This document shows positions 12,905-23,184 of a stretch of 64,000 nt of DNA, in pieces. This DNA comes from Ophiura sarsii (Eukaryota; Echinodermata; Ophiuroidea; Amphilepidida; Ophiuridae). Location of the stretch: assembly GCA_035610835.1 (NCBI GenBank), contig CM069459.1, forward strand, positions 26,927,570 through 26,991,569, given 5' to 3'. Each line of letters begins with the position of its first letter. Positions within the stretch are counted from its first letter, which is position 1. The notes under the pieces are model-generated. The model made no database searches. It saw only the letters and a program-made list of their open reading frames with translations, and was not told where the DNA came from. A program made the translations under genes and the position numbers.

Positions 12905-13200
12905 TTGGTCAACCTGTCTAACTTAAAGCTAGTCCAGACGGTGCTCGTCTTGACTAGCTTTAGCCTAGTCCAGCAATTCTGGACTAGCTTTACGTTAGTC
13001 GCTTGACTAGCTTGATGTTAGTCCGTCCAACGCTGGACTAGTTTAGGCTAGTCGCTGGACTTGTTAAGGCTGGACTAGTCGCTGGACTAGCTTTAAGTTA
13101 GTCCAGATAGTGTCCATCTTGACTAACGTAACTAGCTGGACTAACGAAAGGTTAGTCCGACTTTGCTCGACTAACTTAAGGTTAGTCCAGCTCAAACCAT
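12905..13200. repeat. GACTAG dyad minisatellite
   Basis: Many imperfect units built on CTGGACTAGC and GCTAGTCCAG, each nearly its own reverse complement, in both orientations. The same units fill the arms of the foldback element at 13561-15235. Confidence 0.8.
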
Positions 13201-13560
13201 ATCCCGCCGGACTCAGATTGTTCTTGTTGCGTAGCAGTACTTGGTTTCGCCACGGGTGATTGCTCTGCTGCCTGTTCAATAGCACTCGTATTGACCATGT
13301 TGTTGGCGGGGCTGCTGGCTACAGTGTTAGCTGTAGCGGACTGGCCATGGCTGATCCGTTAGCGTTCAAAATGCCCGCGCTACCGTCGTTCTTTGCAGTT
13401 ATTCCCACTTTTTCCTACTCCGAGTCGTCATTCCAAACAAAATGTAGCATAACATAGTCTACAGATGTTGGCAAACACTATGATGTACACAATATGGCCA
13501 CACAATGAAATAACCACGGCAAAATTACGTCTGGATTGGCTAGCAAAACCGGACCGGCGA

Positions 13561-15235
13561 TAACGTACGGCTTATTTGCTTGCCGCCATTGATATTTTAT
13601 CTCAGTGCCAGCTTGACTCACATATGCTAGTCCAGCTAAAGCTAGTCAAGTCGGCCATAACCAATCCAGCAGGCTTGACTAACCTGCTTGACTAGTTTAA
13701 GCTAGTCTAGCAGGCTTGACTAACCTGATCGACTATATAAACTGCGCCAATAAAGTATCGAAACACTTACAAATGGTCAGATTTATCGGAACCTGAATTA
13801 GTATGCAAACAAATAATTAAATAATTCGAATTCTAAAGTTGCAAAAGCTCAAATTCACCCCAATTCCAGAAAGGAACTCGCACAAAGCATCACACACAGA
13901 CAAAATTAAGACAAAAGACACCAATTTGTACTGTTTACTTAACCATGACAATTAATGATTGATTAATTATTGATTTATGCCTCCCATCTCTGACCCTTTT
14001 GGTTTGTTATTGAAAATGAATGCTGATATTCATTGCAATCGATTTATCCAACACGCGACATACACATCATTCAAAAAAGGCGGGCAAAAATAATGATGAT
14101 CTTATTCGTTGCTGGAATAGGGGCTTTTGCAACTTTAGAATTAGACTTTAAGCCACTCAAGTGCCCATGAATCCGCCAAACAACATCATAGCGCAACAAA
14201 AGAGGTGTCAAAATGCGCAGAAGATAACTGTGAATCGAATTATTTCATTATTCTTTTGCATACTAATTCAGGTTCCGATAAATCTGACCATTTGTAAGTG
14301 TTTCGATACTTTATTGGCGCAGTTTAGTTAAAGTTAGTGTTTTTACAAGTCCAATTACTGTTGCTGAACGCATTGGCCAAAGCCTGTCAGTGTACTATGC
14401 TATTGAATAGTCTGTTAGTTATGGTTTGGAATTCAACTATGTTTCACTTTTTTCTATTTTTGATTGAAAGTTTTCCGTTAACTTAATCAGGGAGCTGATT
14501 TTTACGCTTCGGGTTACAGGTCCGAATAGTTCGAATGGGTTTTCATGCTAGGAACGATATCATTTAGGTACAAAACTTGATATGTCAGAACCACCCGCGG
14601 TAGGCCAGATAATATAATCTGTACACATGGATCGTTTTATGTGACACATATCAACAGAAGTGCTCCTACTACATCATGGTATCACTGTTACTTTGTTTGC
14701 CCTATGTTTGCATCATAAATATAAGAAATCTGCAGAGCTGACAGATACAACTAATAAGAAAAAACTACTCAACAATTAAAAGTCATACATTTGTTTTATG
14801 TATAGAGTAACTTCCAAAACAGGCTAAATATACAACTGGATGAATCTTTTCAGCACAATTTGGTACTAAACTTGCCACAAAACAATAATAATCAATATAT
14901 ACACTGAAAACTTTTAAAAACTAGTCAGACACACGCTGGACTAACTTTAACTAGTCGATCAGGTTAGTTAAGCCTGCTAGACTAGCTTAAACTAGTCAAG
15001 TAGGTTAGTCAAGCCTGCTGGATTGGTTATGGTCGACTTGATTAGCTTTAGGTTAGTCCGGCTCAGCCTGACTAGCTTGATTTGTTCTGCTTGACTAGTA
15101 TGTGGCTGGACTAGCATATGTGAGTCAAGCTGGCTTGACTAGCTTTATGTTAGTCAAGCTGGCTGGATTAGCTTTAGGTTAGTCAAGGCACTGAGATAAA
15201 ATATCAATGGCGGCAAGCAAATAAGACGTACGTTA
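13561..15235. mobile_element. Foldback element with GACTAG-repeat arms, in intron 1
   Basis: The ends TAACGTACGGCTTATTTG (13561) and the inverse at 15235 border ATGGCGGCAAGC and CTGAGATAAAATATCAATGG inverted repeats, followed inward by GACTAGCTT arrays (13600-13740 and 14925-15185). A second TIR element (13740-14324) is nested in it. No transposase. It lies in the first intron of the peptide gene. Confidence 0.65.
13740..14324. mobile_element. Nested MITE with about 105-bp TIRs and TA duplication
   Basis: The arm 13740-13845 (AACTGCGCCAATAAAGTATC ...) is nearly identical to the inverse of 14222-14324. TA dinucleotides flank both ends (13738-13739, 14325-14326), as for Tc1/mariner-type insertion. 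It carries no coding sequence. Confidence 0.65.
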
Positions 15236-15938
15236 ACATTTTAACTTTTGATTTACCAAATCTTCAAGAAGCACTAATTTCTATGAAAAATTTAAGTTAA
15301 AAGTTCGAATTTCTTTCCACAACAACTTTGAAAAAGTAACACTTTGGGCTTCTAGGATTGGCCAATCATAATTGAATCTAACCATGGGTAAAATGTTAAC
15401 ATTTTCTTTCAGTTACTATTAGCTAACTTGGTTATTATCCAATGGATTTTTCTCGTTTGACCAGCAAACAATATGCACATTGACACAATATTTCCATCAT
15501 TGCCAGTTTGATCAAAAACAAAACAAAATAAAAAGTCCCATAGACAACATTTGAACTTCTTCAAGTAAACCAGCGGAAACAAACTTCCCCAAGCTCATAG
15601 AGCCTTGAGCCGTTCTTGGGATAGCGGTGGAAATGGTACTCTGTGCTCTGGCAAGACACATTTGGGGGCATAAGTATGTCCTTTGCAGTCTTTTAATTGG
15701 ACCACATAGTGGGAAATAGACACATCCTTAAATGATTTATTACCGGAGAAGAGTTTAATCCCGGGCCAAAAGTGATAAGGGACTGAGAACATAATGACCA
15801 ATGTTTTGAACTATTTAACAAACGTTTCGTTTACATTCATGAAAAACTTGTAAGCTCTCCAAGGGTTTAGGTCAACATTTTGGGATATGCTGTATGTTTC
15901 ATAGACACAAAATTAAATATTTTGTTATCGTTCTAAAG

Positions 15939-16045
15939 GTATTTAACCTGTGATAAAACAAACATGGATCGCAGACTTATCTTGATTTTCGTTGCATTGG
16001 CACTCATCTCCATGGCAACTTCATTGCCACCAGACGGGCCACCAG
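15939..16045 (+). CDS. Exon 2: start codon and signal peptide
   Basis: ATG at 15964 has context CAAACATGG. The 82 coding bases give the signal peptide and Pro-rich spacer, then stop at CAG followed by GTCAGT (donor 16046), leaving one base of the next codon. The 5' edge is uncertain: an AG at 15937-15938 after a pyrimidine-rich run is preferred, and an AG at 15903-15904 is the alternative. Reading through the donor stays open to 16188, but that tail has no family character, so splicing is favoured. Confidence 0.6.
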
Positions 16046-19000
16046 GTCAGTATAATTGCAAAATCAATCTTGACCATGGATTTGCAACCAAATACCAAGC
16101 ACATTATCAAGAATGTAATCCCCGAGTAATCCTATTATGCGTTGTGGATTACATAATTCTTAAAGAGATTGTTGATGTCCTTTTATAAACAAATTAACAA
16201 CTCTAAGTTTGGTATTATTTAGGTGTTAAGACCAGCCTAAAGTAAAATGATCATACTGAAATGGACCACTTTGTAAATGGTAGTAACAGTATCTAGGGTA
16301 TGAACATGGAAATAGGTAGTCTCATCATCCATTGGTAACAGTATTTAGCCAATAGCTGCAGTTCTCTCGTCAATGAGAAACAGGTTTATAACATTTATAG
16401 CTACACTACAGCGTTATACACCTATCAGTTGTAAGACGCACTATACGACCTCCTACAGTGGTGCGTCACTTTACCGAGGTGCGTCAACTTCTCATGTACC
16501 ATGACGCACCGTGTATCAAAAAAATGACGGACCTTTGTCGTCCAAATACGCACCCTCAGTCAATTTTTGGACGCAGCATTTGTGGATTCTGACGGACCCT
16601 GATGACGACGCACCCCGTCATCAGATATCATTGACTAAACTGGATAAAACACGATGACTACTGAAAATGAAACTACTTTTGATTCACGGGGGAACTGCCC
16701 TTTAATATTCGATGTCAACCCTGGCCCCTCGAATATATAGACCCCGGACCGGGACCGGGACGGAACCAAGTGGATAATTTGTATATGCACAATAATGTCT
16801 GACTGGTCTAGGGGGCATCCTTCATCTCTTGTTATACATGTAGGCCTATTTAAAAGTGATGTTTGCGGTATTTAAGTAGAGCCTGGTTGGTAGTATAGTA
16901 TAGCATAAAGGTCATATTTTGTTGTTCGTAAAAAGATGTACACTGTGACGCACCCATGTAAAGTGACGGACATTGACGCACCCTCCGTCAATTTGTTGAC
17001 GGACCAAAGGCTTCCACTGACGTACCCACGATCACGAATGTGGTGGTAAACGTCGCACCCATGACGCACCTCTCCCGGGGGTCGTATAGTGCGTCTTACA
17101 ACTGATAGGTGTATTATAGACACACGGTGAAGTTTCACTTGAAGCTTGAAGTTACACATCCAGCCAACCATTGCAGAGAGGCTAAATGACCTGTCTTGTG
17201 GGGCCATAGTAAGCATCGTTAGAAACAAATTATAGTGTCTCAAACCTGAAACAAATGATGGAATGGTCATGACAATATGCTGCTGGAGTACTTGTAATGA
17301 AATAACTTTTCACGCACATAATTGTTACCGTTAATTTTGAATGTATTTAAACTAAATGTCTTTTGTTGTTCATAGACAATTAAAATAAAACGTTCACCTT
17401 TGTTAGTTGACCTTATTACAATGGATCCTAAGTACAGGGTGAATAAACTCCATGTCTACGCCATCGATAACGAATAATATCTGTATGTACAACTGTCTGA
17501 TATCAAAGACGTAAACATTATTAACCACTTTTTATTCAAATCCATAATAAACTGTCATTATTATAAATGGTAGACTTTGCATTGTGATAAATGTCATCAG
17601 CTTAAAACCATCCTGATGGAGAAGTGTGCCTTAATCATTATTTTTAAGGTAATTATTAATATTATTGTATTTACTAATTCTTTTACTCAGCAGACAATTA
17701 CGTCCGCAGAGCTATGGAAGACACAGAAATACAGAAGAAGAGTGGTAAGCAGTTGTTTGATATCGTCGTCGTCGTCGTTTTGTTTTTAAATTTTGTTATT
17801 GGTTAAATATTGTTCTCGGAATTCAACAAACTGAACACTATTCACTTTGCTTCTAACTTTATTTCTAGCTACTCTCTTGCTTCAAACTCTGATCAACACT
17901 GGTTAAAACAACATAGTATTACATGTACATAATCAAATGGATGGTCACTGTATGATTTACAAATATGTCAAAGGTTACCTATACCAGCAAGTAGGATAAG
18001 GATAATCCCAGGTATATGACATCACTAACTTTAAACCAATCATAACGAAGGAATATTACCCAGCAACAATAATAATAGAAGGTCGCTGGCTAGACAGTTT
18101 GTCTGCATGGTATATAAACACATTTACAATTGATGATAATGACCTTAATACATAAACATATGAGCATTGATCTGATTAGCCTTAACTGACCAGCAACAAA
18201 GGTGTGTGGGCCTTATCTAATAATAAAACCCATACGAAATCCCCACAATTTATTCAAAATGCCGTTGAATTTCTTTAGTGATGACATGCTGCTGTAGTAC
18301 TCGTAATGAAATTACTTATCACGCGAATAATGTGGAAAAAGTATACTTGAGGTCCCAGATACTGGTATACCAGTATCGCTCAATACTAGAACATAAACAT
18401 TGCCACGTATTAAATGTTCCACTATCGGTCGATACTGGTACACGTGCCAGTAGTAATACGGCCGATACTACATGTAGTACAGTCTAAAATGGGACACGAA
18501 GTACACTTTGTCCTCGTTCGATACTGAAACACTGACTTTGTACCAGTATCGAAGGAGACTGGGTGTTCCAGTATCGGACGATACTAGTACAGTTCAGAAT
18601 CTTGGATCAAAAGTTCACTTTTCTAGTAATTGTTACTGTTAATTTTGAGTGTGTTCAAACTTTATTTATTTGTTGTTCATAGTCAAATAACATCAAACGT
18701 TCACTTTTGTTATCTGACCTAATTACAGTAGAAGACACAGAAATCATACAGAAGAAGCAGTGGAGTAAGCACTTGTTTTATATTGTGGTGGTGGTGGTGG
18801 TGGTGGCGGTGCCCCAGCTGGCCATTTTACGGTTTTTAAACGTTTAAAACACGTTTCAAGTTGGTGAAAAAACCGTTTTAATATTACGTATTAAAAACGT
18901 ATATGTGTGGAGTTTTTTATGGGTTTTAACAACGTTTCCATGTAACGTTTTGGAATCGTTAATATAACGTGAAAATAACCATGTTTAAATTATTAAGTCT

Positions 19001-20730
19001 TACAAGATGTTTCAAATACGTTTTAAAAACATGTTTAAAACGATCTAAAAACATGTTTAACACGTTTTAAAATCGTTTCAAAAACACGAAACCTAATTAA
19101 ACCCAATTTAAAACGTTTTGAAAACCAATATTAGGTAATTGATAATTAATTGATAATTAACTGGCAATTTAAAGAATAATTTGGCTTTTTATTAACATTC
19201 TCCAACAAAATTGTTCATGTGTTTGTGAAGTTATGTTCTTATTTGCCATTAATAATGAAATGATGCATGTTGCAGATAGAAAAACTTTATGAAAGGAAAT
19301 TAATGTACAATCCATAGTGTTACCAAACCAATATAACCCAGGTAAGTGCGCATGCGTGGAATCGCCCACGTTTTCAAAACGTTTCGTAAAAAAACGAAAC
19401 TTATGGTCCAGGACCATAATATTTTGTTTAATTTAGGTTGTAATATAACGTTCTATAAACGTTTTGATTTTCGCTTTGAAACTGTAACGTTTTTAATACG
19501 TTTTAAAAACGTTTCACAAAAAACAAAACCTAATTAAACCCAATTCAAAACGTCTTGAAAACGTTTTGTGTTATACATTGCAGGCTCTCAGAGATGACAC
19601 ATGTACTGTAAGTTGATGAATTATTACTGGTTTAAACTGATGCATTAGATTTACCTGCGACAAGCTCGTGATTTTCCCTGTGACATTCATGTGATTGTTC
19701 CTGTGACTAGTAGTCGACTATGTATACCTTGTATAATTTCACTGTCACACAATCGAATCGAACAACACCCTCTGATACTTCCAATCCGAGAACCGACCTA
19801 ATACAAGGTCTACTGGCATTTGATTTACCAAAGAACTGTGCTTTAAGCACAATATGGATTACTAGGGACGTTGCTTTTTGTGCGTCACGATAGTATCACA
19901 CCCCTTCATAACGCGCTTATATTGAATTTGCTGCCTGTACATCTAGAAACACGTGAAGGTAATATTTCTGTGTCTGTGTAAGAGTTTCTAGTTATCGTAA
20001 AAAATGATCAAATTATTTGTCTCTGTTTGAACGATATTGAAAGATAGGAAATAGCATGGAATAGTCAAGTATGCGGAAATGTAGCTATATCTCGGAGGAA
20101 AATATTTTTGGCAAGGACCAATGTCAAAGATTACTTCTAAAGTGTGATTTTAGACCAAAACGGCGGCTATACAGTCCCAGAAAATCGACATTTTGAATTT
20201 ATCGAGTGAGCAAGATTCTGCTCTCTGCCAAGACGGTATATAAATATTCATATAGCCTACTTCGTATTTATCGTGTCTGCTATTGGTCAATTTTGAACCC
20301 CACGCGAACAAATTGCTCATTACGTATGCATCCAATTTTTTGATTAAGCACAGTGTAACAGTATACGGAGGTCGAAAGGTCAAATCCAATAGACCGTGTA
20401 TTGGTCGGTTCTCGGACGTGAGCGGTTTTCGCAAGCGAGGTATCAGAGGGTGTTGTTCGATTGTGTGACAGTGAAATACACGGTATACGAAGCAGACTAT
20501 GTGACTAGAGACATGCATGTGATTGTTCCTGTGACATGCTTGTGAATGTTCCTGTGACATACATGTGATTTTTCATGCCCAGTTTCTGAGTAACGTTTAT
20601 TCGTGAACTTGTTTTTCGTCCGTTTAAAAATCGTTATATTTGTGTTTCATTTCTTGCAGCTGCATACGAGATGGAATGGCTTCAAGGATGGTTCGAAACG
20701 TTTTACGAACTTATGGGAGGAACGCGGTAA
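15964..20730 (+). CDS. Secreted peptide precursor, neuropeptide-like, four coding exons
   Basis: Proposed join: 15964-16045, 17691-17744, 18729-18764, 20660-20730; 243 nt, 80 residues plus TAA. Every junction is phase 1 and every intron is GT-AG. Residues 1-20 are a signal peptide: charged start MDRR, hydrophobic core LILIFVALALI, small residues before the cut. A Pro-rich spacer (LPPDGPP) follows, then DNYV-RR. Next come two related short peptides, AMEDTEIQ-KK and SVEDTEIIQ-KK. The C-terminal segment of 25 residues begins QWTAY and ends GGTR; it is rich in Trp, Phe, Tyr and Glu. The RR and KK pairs are typical prohormone convertase sites, and an N-terminal Gln could become pyroglutamate. There is no Gly-basic amidation site and no Cys. 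I do not recognise the family; an antimicrobial or other secreted peptide is possible. AATAAA signals at 20945 and 20993 close the transcript. Gene model is inference. Confidence 0.6.
16419..17111. mobile_element. MITE with CACCTATCAGTTGTAAGACG ends, TA flanks
   Basis: A 33-bp near-perfect TIR starts at 16419 and ends at 17111, with TA on both sides. Subterminally the word GACGCACC and its inverse recur many times. The 132-codon minus-strand open frame at 16872-17270 crosses the right end and is a by-product. In intron 2 of the peptide gene. Confidence 0.7.
17262..17432 (+). repeat. Duplicated intron segment (partner 18272-18728)
   Basis: ATGCTGCTGGAGTACTTGTAATG through GTTCACCTTTGTTAGTTGACC corresponds to 18282-18728, where the two halves are separated by the palindromic element 18332-18626. 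This copy therefore shows the uninterrupted site with one TAAT (17319-17322). Together with exons 3 and 4 it records a tandem duplication of part of the gene. Confidence 0.7.
17691..17744 (+). CDS. Exon 3: first EDTEI peptide copy with RR and KK sites
   Basis: A good acceptor (TTCTTTTACTCAG) precedes 54 bases ending at donor GTAAGC (17745). Entering in phase 1 gives DNYVRR, then AMEDTEIQKKS, with no stop. The acceptor is a tandem CAGCAG, so a one-residue variant lacking Ala is possible. From about 17712 the exon and the following donor region resemble exon 4, which shows an exon duplication. Confidence 0.6.
18332..18626. mobile_element. Palindromic-repeat element with CCAGTATCGG units, TAAT duplication
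   Basis: The element contains several copies of the near-perfect dyad CCAGTATCGGNCGATACTGG. Ends GTGGAAAAAGTATACTTGAG and the inverse AAGTTCACTTTTCTAG are TIR-like. TAAT occurs at both flanks (18328-18331, 18627-18630) and once in the duplicated empty site at 17319. Related copies: 59126-59423, and ends at 985 and 63860. Confidence 0.7.
18729..18764 (+). CDS. Exon 4: second EDTEI peptide copy
   Basis: The exon lies between acceptor CTAATTACAG and donor GTAAGC (18765). Its 36 bases in phase 1 encode VEDTEIIQKKQW. It is a paralogue of exon 3: the core EDTEI-QKK and the donor with GTAAGCA-CTTGTTT are shared, with a two-codon length difference. Multiple-of-three length and symmetric phase let it be skipped or copied without frame change. 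The upstream intron flank is duplicated at 17271-17432. Confidence 0.55.
18820..19575. repeat. AAAACGTTTT-rich repeat region
   Basis: Dozens of overlapping AAACGTTTTNAAACG-like words fill 18825-19120 and 19365-19575, separated by about 240 bases of non-repetitive sequence. The word is its own reverse complement, so the two blocks are also inverted repeats. Probably another foldback-type element, in the intron before the last exon. A GTG microsatellite precedes it (18786-18808). Confidence 0.55.
19584..19607 (+). other. Possible 24-base cassette exon that would end the frame
   Basis: TTATACATTGCAG precedes 24 bases that end at a strong GTAAGT donor (19608). In phase 1 it would read S-S-Q-R-stop after exon 4, giving a shorter precursor without the C-terminal aromatic peptide. 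It could be an alternative or poison exon, or a chance pair of splice-like signals. It follows immediately after a repeat rich in AAAACGTTTT. Confidence 0.25.
19719..20494. mobile_element. TIR element with CACTGTCACACAATCGA ends, in last intron
   Basis: 19724-19800 (ATACC-TGTAT, CACTGTCACACAATCGA, AACAACACCCTCTGATAC, CCGAGAACCGACC) is the inverse of 20398-20487. GACTATGT occurs at 19716-19723 and 20495-20502 and may be an 8-bp target duplication, hAT-like, but the TIRs would then be offset by about six bases. It interrupts a short CATGTGATTGTTCCTGTGAC repeat. No intact transposase. Confidence 0.6.
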
Positions 20731-20950
20731 TCACACTGGCCGGGATCACAATGGCTGGGATGAGAATGTTTCCCCGTAGTTGACATTTGAATAGGGGTAC
20801 GGAAATATAGCTTTATTTCATAAACAAGATGTACGTTTATTCTTTCCGTGGTGTCACGAATATTCGACGCCCTATTCAAATGTTAATAACGGAAGAAATC
20901 TCTGACGGGATCTAATGCCGCGATGAACCACGGCAGAGATGATAAATAAA
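20660..20950 (+). CDS. Last exon: C-terminal aromatic peptide, stop and 3' UTR
   Basis: A textbook acceptor (TTTCATTTCTTGCAG, ending 20659) precedes the exon. In phase 1 it encodes TAYEMEWLQGWF, then ETFYELMGGTR and TAA at 20728-20730. AATAAA follows at 20945-20950 and again at 20993-20998. Oddly, the other two frames of this exon are also open for more than 35 codons, so the frame rests on the consistent phase of the upstream exons rather than on this exon alone. Confidence 0.55.
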
Positions 20951-21776
20951 GATAATTAATATATGTTCCAGCTTCATAATGATTAAAGCATCAATAAAAC
21001 AATTATGCATGAACAAAAACAGTGCCGTCACTAAATTTATCAATGTAGTACTATATACAAATACCATTAGATTAGAATGGGGGCGATCGAAGATAAAGAA
21101 GCATGTATGCAAAAGATTTGTAATTTTTTTCACGAAGCTTCATTCATTCAGACCACATTGCAATGTCGTCACTATTTTTGAATAATGGGTCAAAGCAGGG
21201 GTCATGAGAACTCAAAGAGGTTGACAAAGACCTTAATAGTAGGAGACCAACCTGTAGGTCCCGTGACCAAATCCTGGGAACAAAGGTTTGAAAGTGTTTT
21301 TGTGTTCCCTGATGATGAATACTGATCAATTTTGACTTGGTCTGCCCACTAAATAATGTCAGGCATTTCCGGTAGGGGTCAACAAAGGTCACACAGGGGT
21401 CAACATTCAAATATATTCCAATCGTTTCGATATGCATATTAAATTATTCGTCTAGTAATATGGATTCCGAAAATGTATAGTTTGCCCCACTTCCGATGTT
21501 TGGTTAACGTGTTATCGGGTAAAGCGTGAAAAGGTCGTTGACCTTTTCGTATGGGGTCACATTTTAAAGTTGCTCCGATTTTGAAAAACAATATCTCAAA
21601 TTGCTCATATAATCACAAAAGCATTTTGTTTTTGTTTTTTTGTTACTTTAAACACTTTATTGCTTGTGTGTGCCATTCTATTCTTAGTTAAATTGTCACT
21701 TTCATTCAAAATTGAATTCTAGGCTTAAAAGAAGGCTTTGGTTTATGTTTTTAGCGCATTTTCATCCCCTACAATA

Positions 21777-22745
21777 TCTATATAATACGCTACTCTCTGT
21801 CTGTCGGGGTGTCGGGGTGTTTGTTTGTTTGTCTGTCTGTGCGCGCTTTTTCGTCGCCTTCCCGGGGTCGGGGCGGCGTTCAAACTCGGTGGGTGGGTGC
21901 AGCTCGGTCCCCGCAAGAGCAAATTCGCATTCGCTAGAGCGTACGAGGTCAAAGGTCATCTAGGGGTCAACTTTTTGAAGTTGGTCGGATCGTGCTTAAA
22001 CTCGGTGATCGCGATGCGAGATGCGATGCGAGCGTGGCAACAATAAAACGGGTTAGCGTTTGTCGGGTCTTCCGGGGTCAAAGGTCGTCTAGGGGTCGAA
22101 TTTTCAAAGTTTGTCCGATCGGGCTTAAACTCGGTGTGACGGGAAGCCCGGATACGAGTCGAGCGTGGAAAAAATAGAACGGATTTGTTTTTCTTGGGTC
22201 GTCCGGGGTCAAAGGTCGTCTAAGGGTCGAATTTTCAAAGTTTGTCCAATCGGGCTTAAACTCGGGGACGGGAAGCCCGAATGCGAGTCAAGCGTGGAAA
22301 AAATAGAGCATACGAGGTCAAAGGTCATCTAGGGGTCAACTTTTTGAAGTTGGTCGGATCGTGCTTAAACTCGGTGATCATCACAATGCTCGATGCGAGG
22401 CGAGTGTGGCAAAAATAAAACGGGTTAGCGTTTGTCGGGTCTTCCGGGGTCAAAGGACGTCTAGGGGTCGAATTTTCAAAGTTTGTCCGATCGGGCTTAA
22501 ACTCGGTGACGGGAAGCCCGAATACGAGTCGAGCGTGGAAAAAATAAAACGGCTTTGCTTTTCTTGGGTCGTCCGGGGTCAAATGTCGTCTAAGGGTCGA
22601 GTTTTCAAAGTTTGTCCGATCGGGCTGAAACTCGGGGACGGGAAGCCTGAATGCGAGTCGAGCGTGGAAAAAATAAAACGCTTTTGCTTTTCTTGGGTCG
22701 TCCGGGGTCAAAGGTCATCTAGGGGTCGAATTTTTTAGTTCTGTC
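21777..22745 (+). repeat. Minisatellite of 112-131 bp units with a three-unit higher order
   Basis: GGTCAAAGGTCNTCTA begins units near 21948, 22073, 22204, 22316, 22447, 22573 and 22700. The unit with GTTGGTCGGATCGTGC recurs every third position (21970, 22342), giving a period of about 370-380. The array is preceded by TCTATATAATACGCTACTC and CTGTCTGTC, resembling Helitron-type 5' ends; that link is a guess. Open frames on both strands here are repeat artefacts. Confidence 0.8.
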
Positions 22746-23180
22746 GATTGTAAGTGTGGTGGAACAGCAAAAGTGCAGTAATTAATCATCCACAATCCCC
22801 ATCCATCCAGGGAAGTAGCTACAAACCCGAGAACCGCCAAGCCCGGGTGACCGCCTAGTGTATACATAATTGTGGTTGAAATTGCAACACTGTCCTGGTA
22901 ACATTGGAGAGTAGGAATTAAATCGCATTAATCATGTGCTTATGAATTACATTTTGACTGTCCTGTGCTTGGGTACATAGAATTTTATATTCTTTGTGAA
23001 TTGTTCTTTTCTTCATGATATGGATACACACTTCCGGCCAAAAGTCTGTACGCAATCTCTTGAGAGTACATATTCCCTAGAGACAGTCTGGGTGTGTCTG
23101 TTTTCCCCCAAACGAATGCCTGTTGTTTAGAAATACAACCTCAAGCCACGCATTTTTCAGTGGATATAAACCCACTAAGG
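22746..23180. other. No recognisable gene
   Basis: Non-repetitive AT-rich sequence between the minisatellite and the second copy of the 1-kb segment. Nothing assignable seen. Confidence 0.5.
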
Positions 23181-23184
23181 TCAT

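Noticed and set aside
15964..16188. Unspliced 74-codon reading of the signal-peptide exon
   Set aside because: The consensus donor CAG|GTCAGT and the matching phase of three downstream exons make the spliced form more likely; the read-through tail has no character.
16872..17270. 132-codon - frame
   Set aside because: It crosses the right TIR of the MITE 16419-17111; the repeat explains the open frame.
20150..20560. 136-codon - frame
   Set aside because: It runs through the right arm of a TIR element in the last intron of the peptide gene; no motif.
22325..22738. Overlapping + and - frames of 125-128 codons
   Set aside because: Both are products of the 125-130 bp minisatellite; the repeated peptide follows the DNA period.
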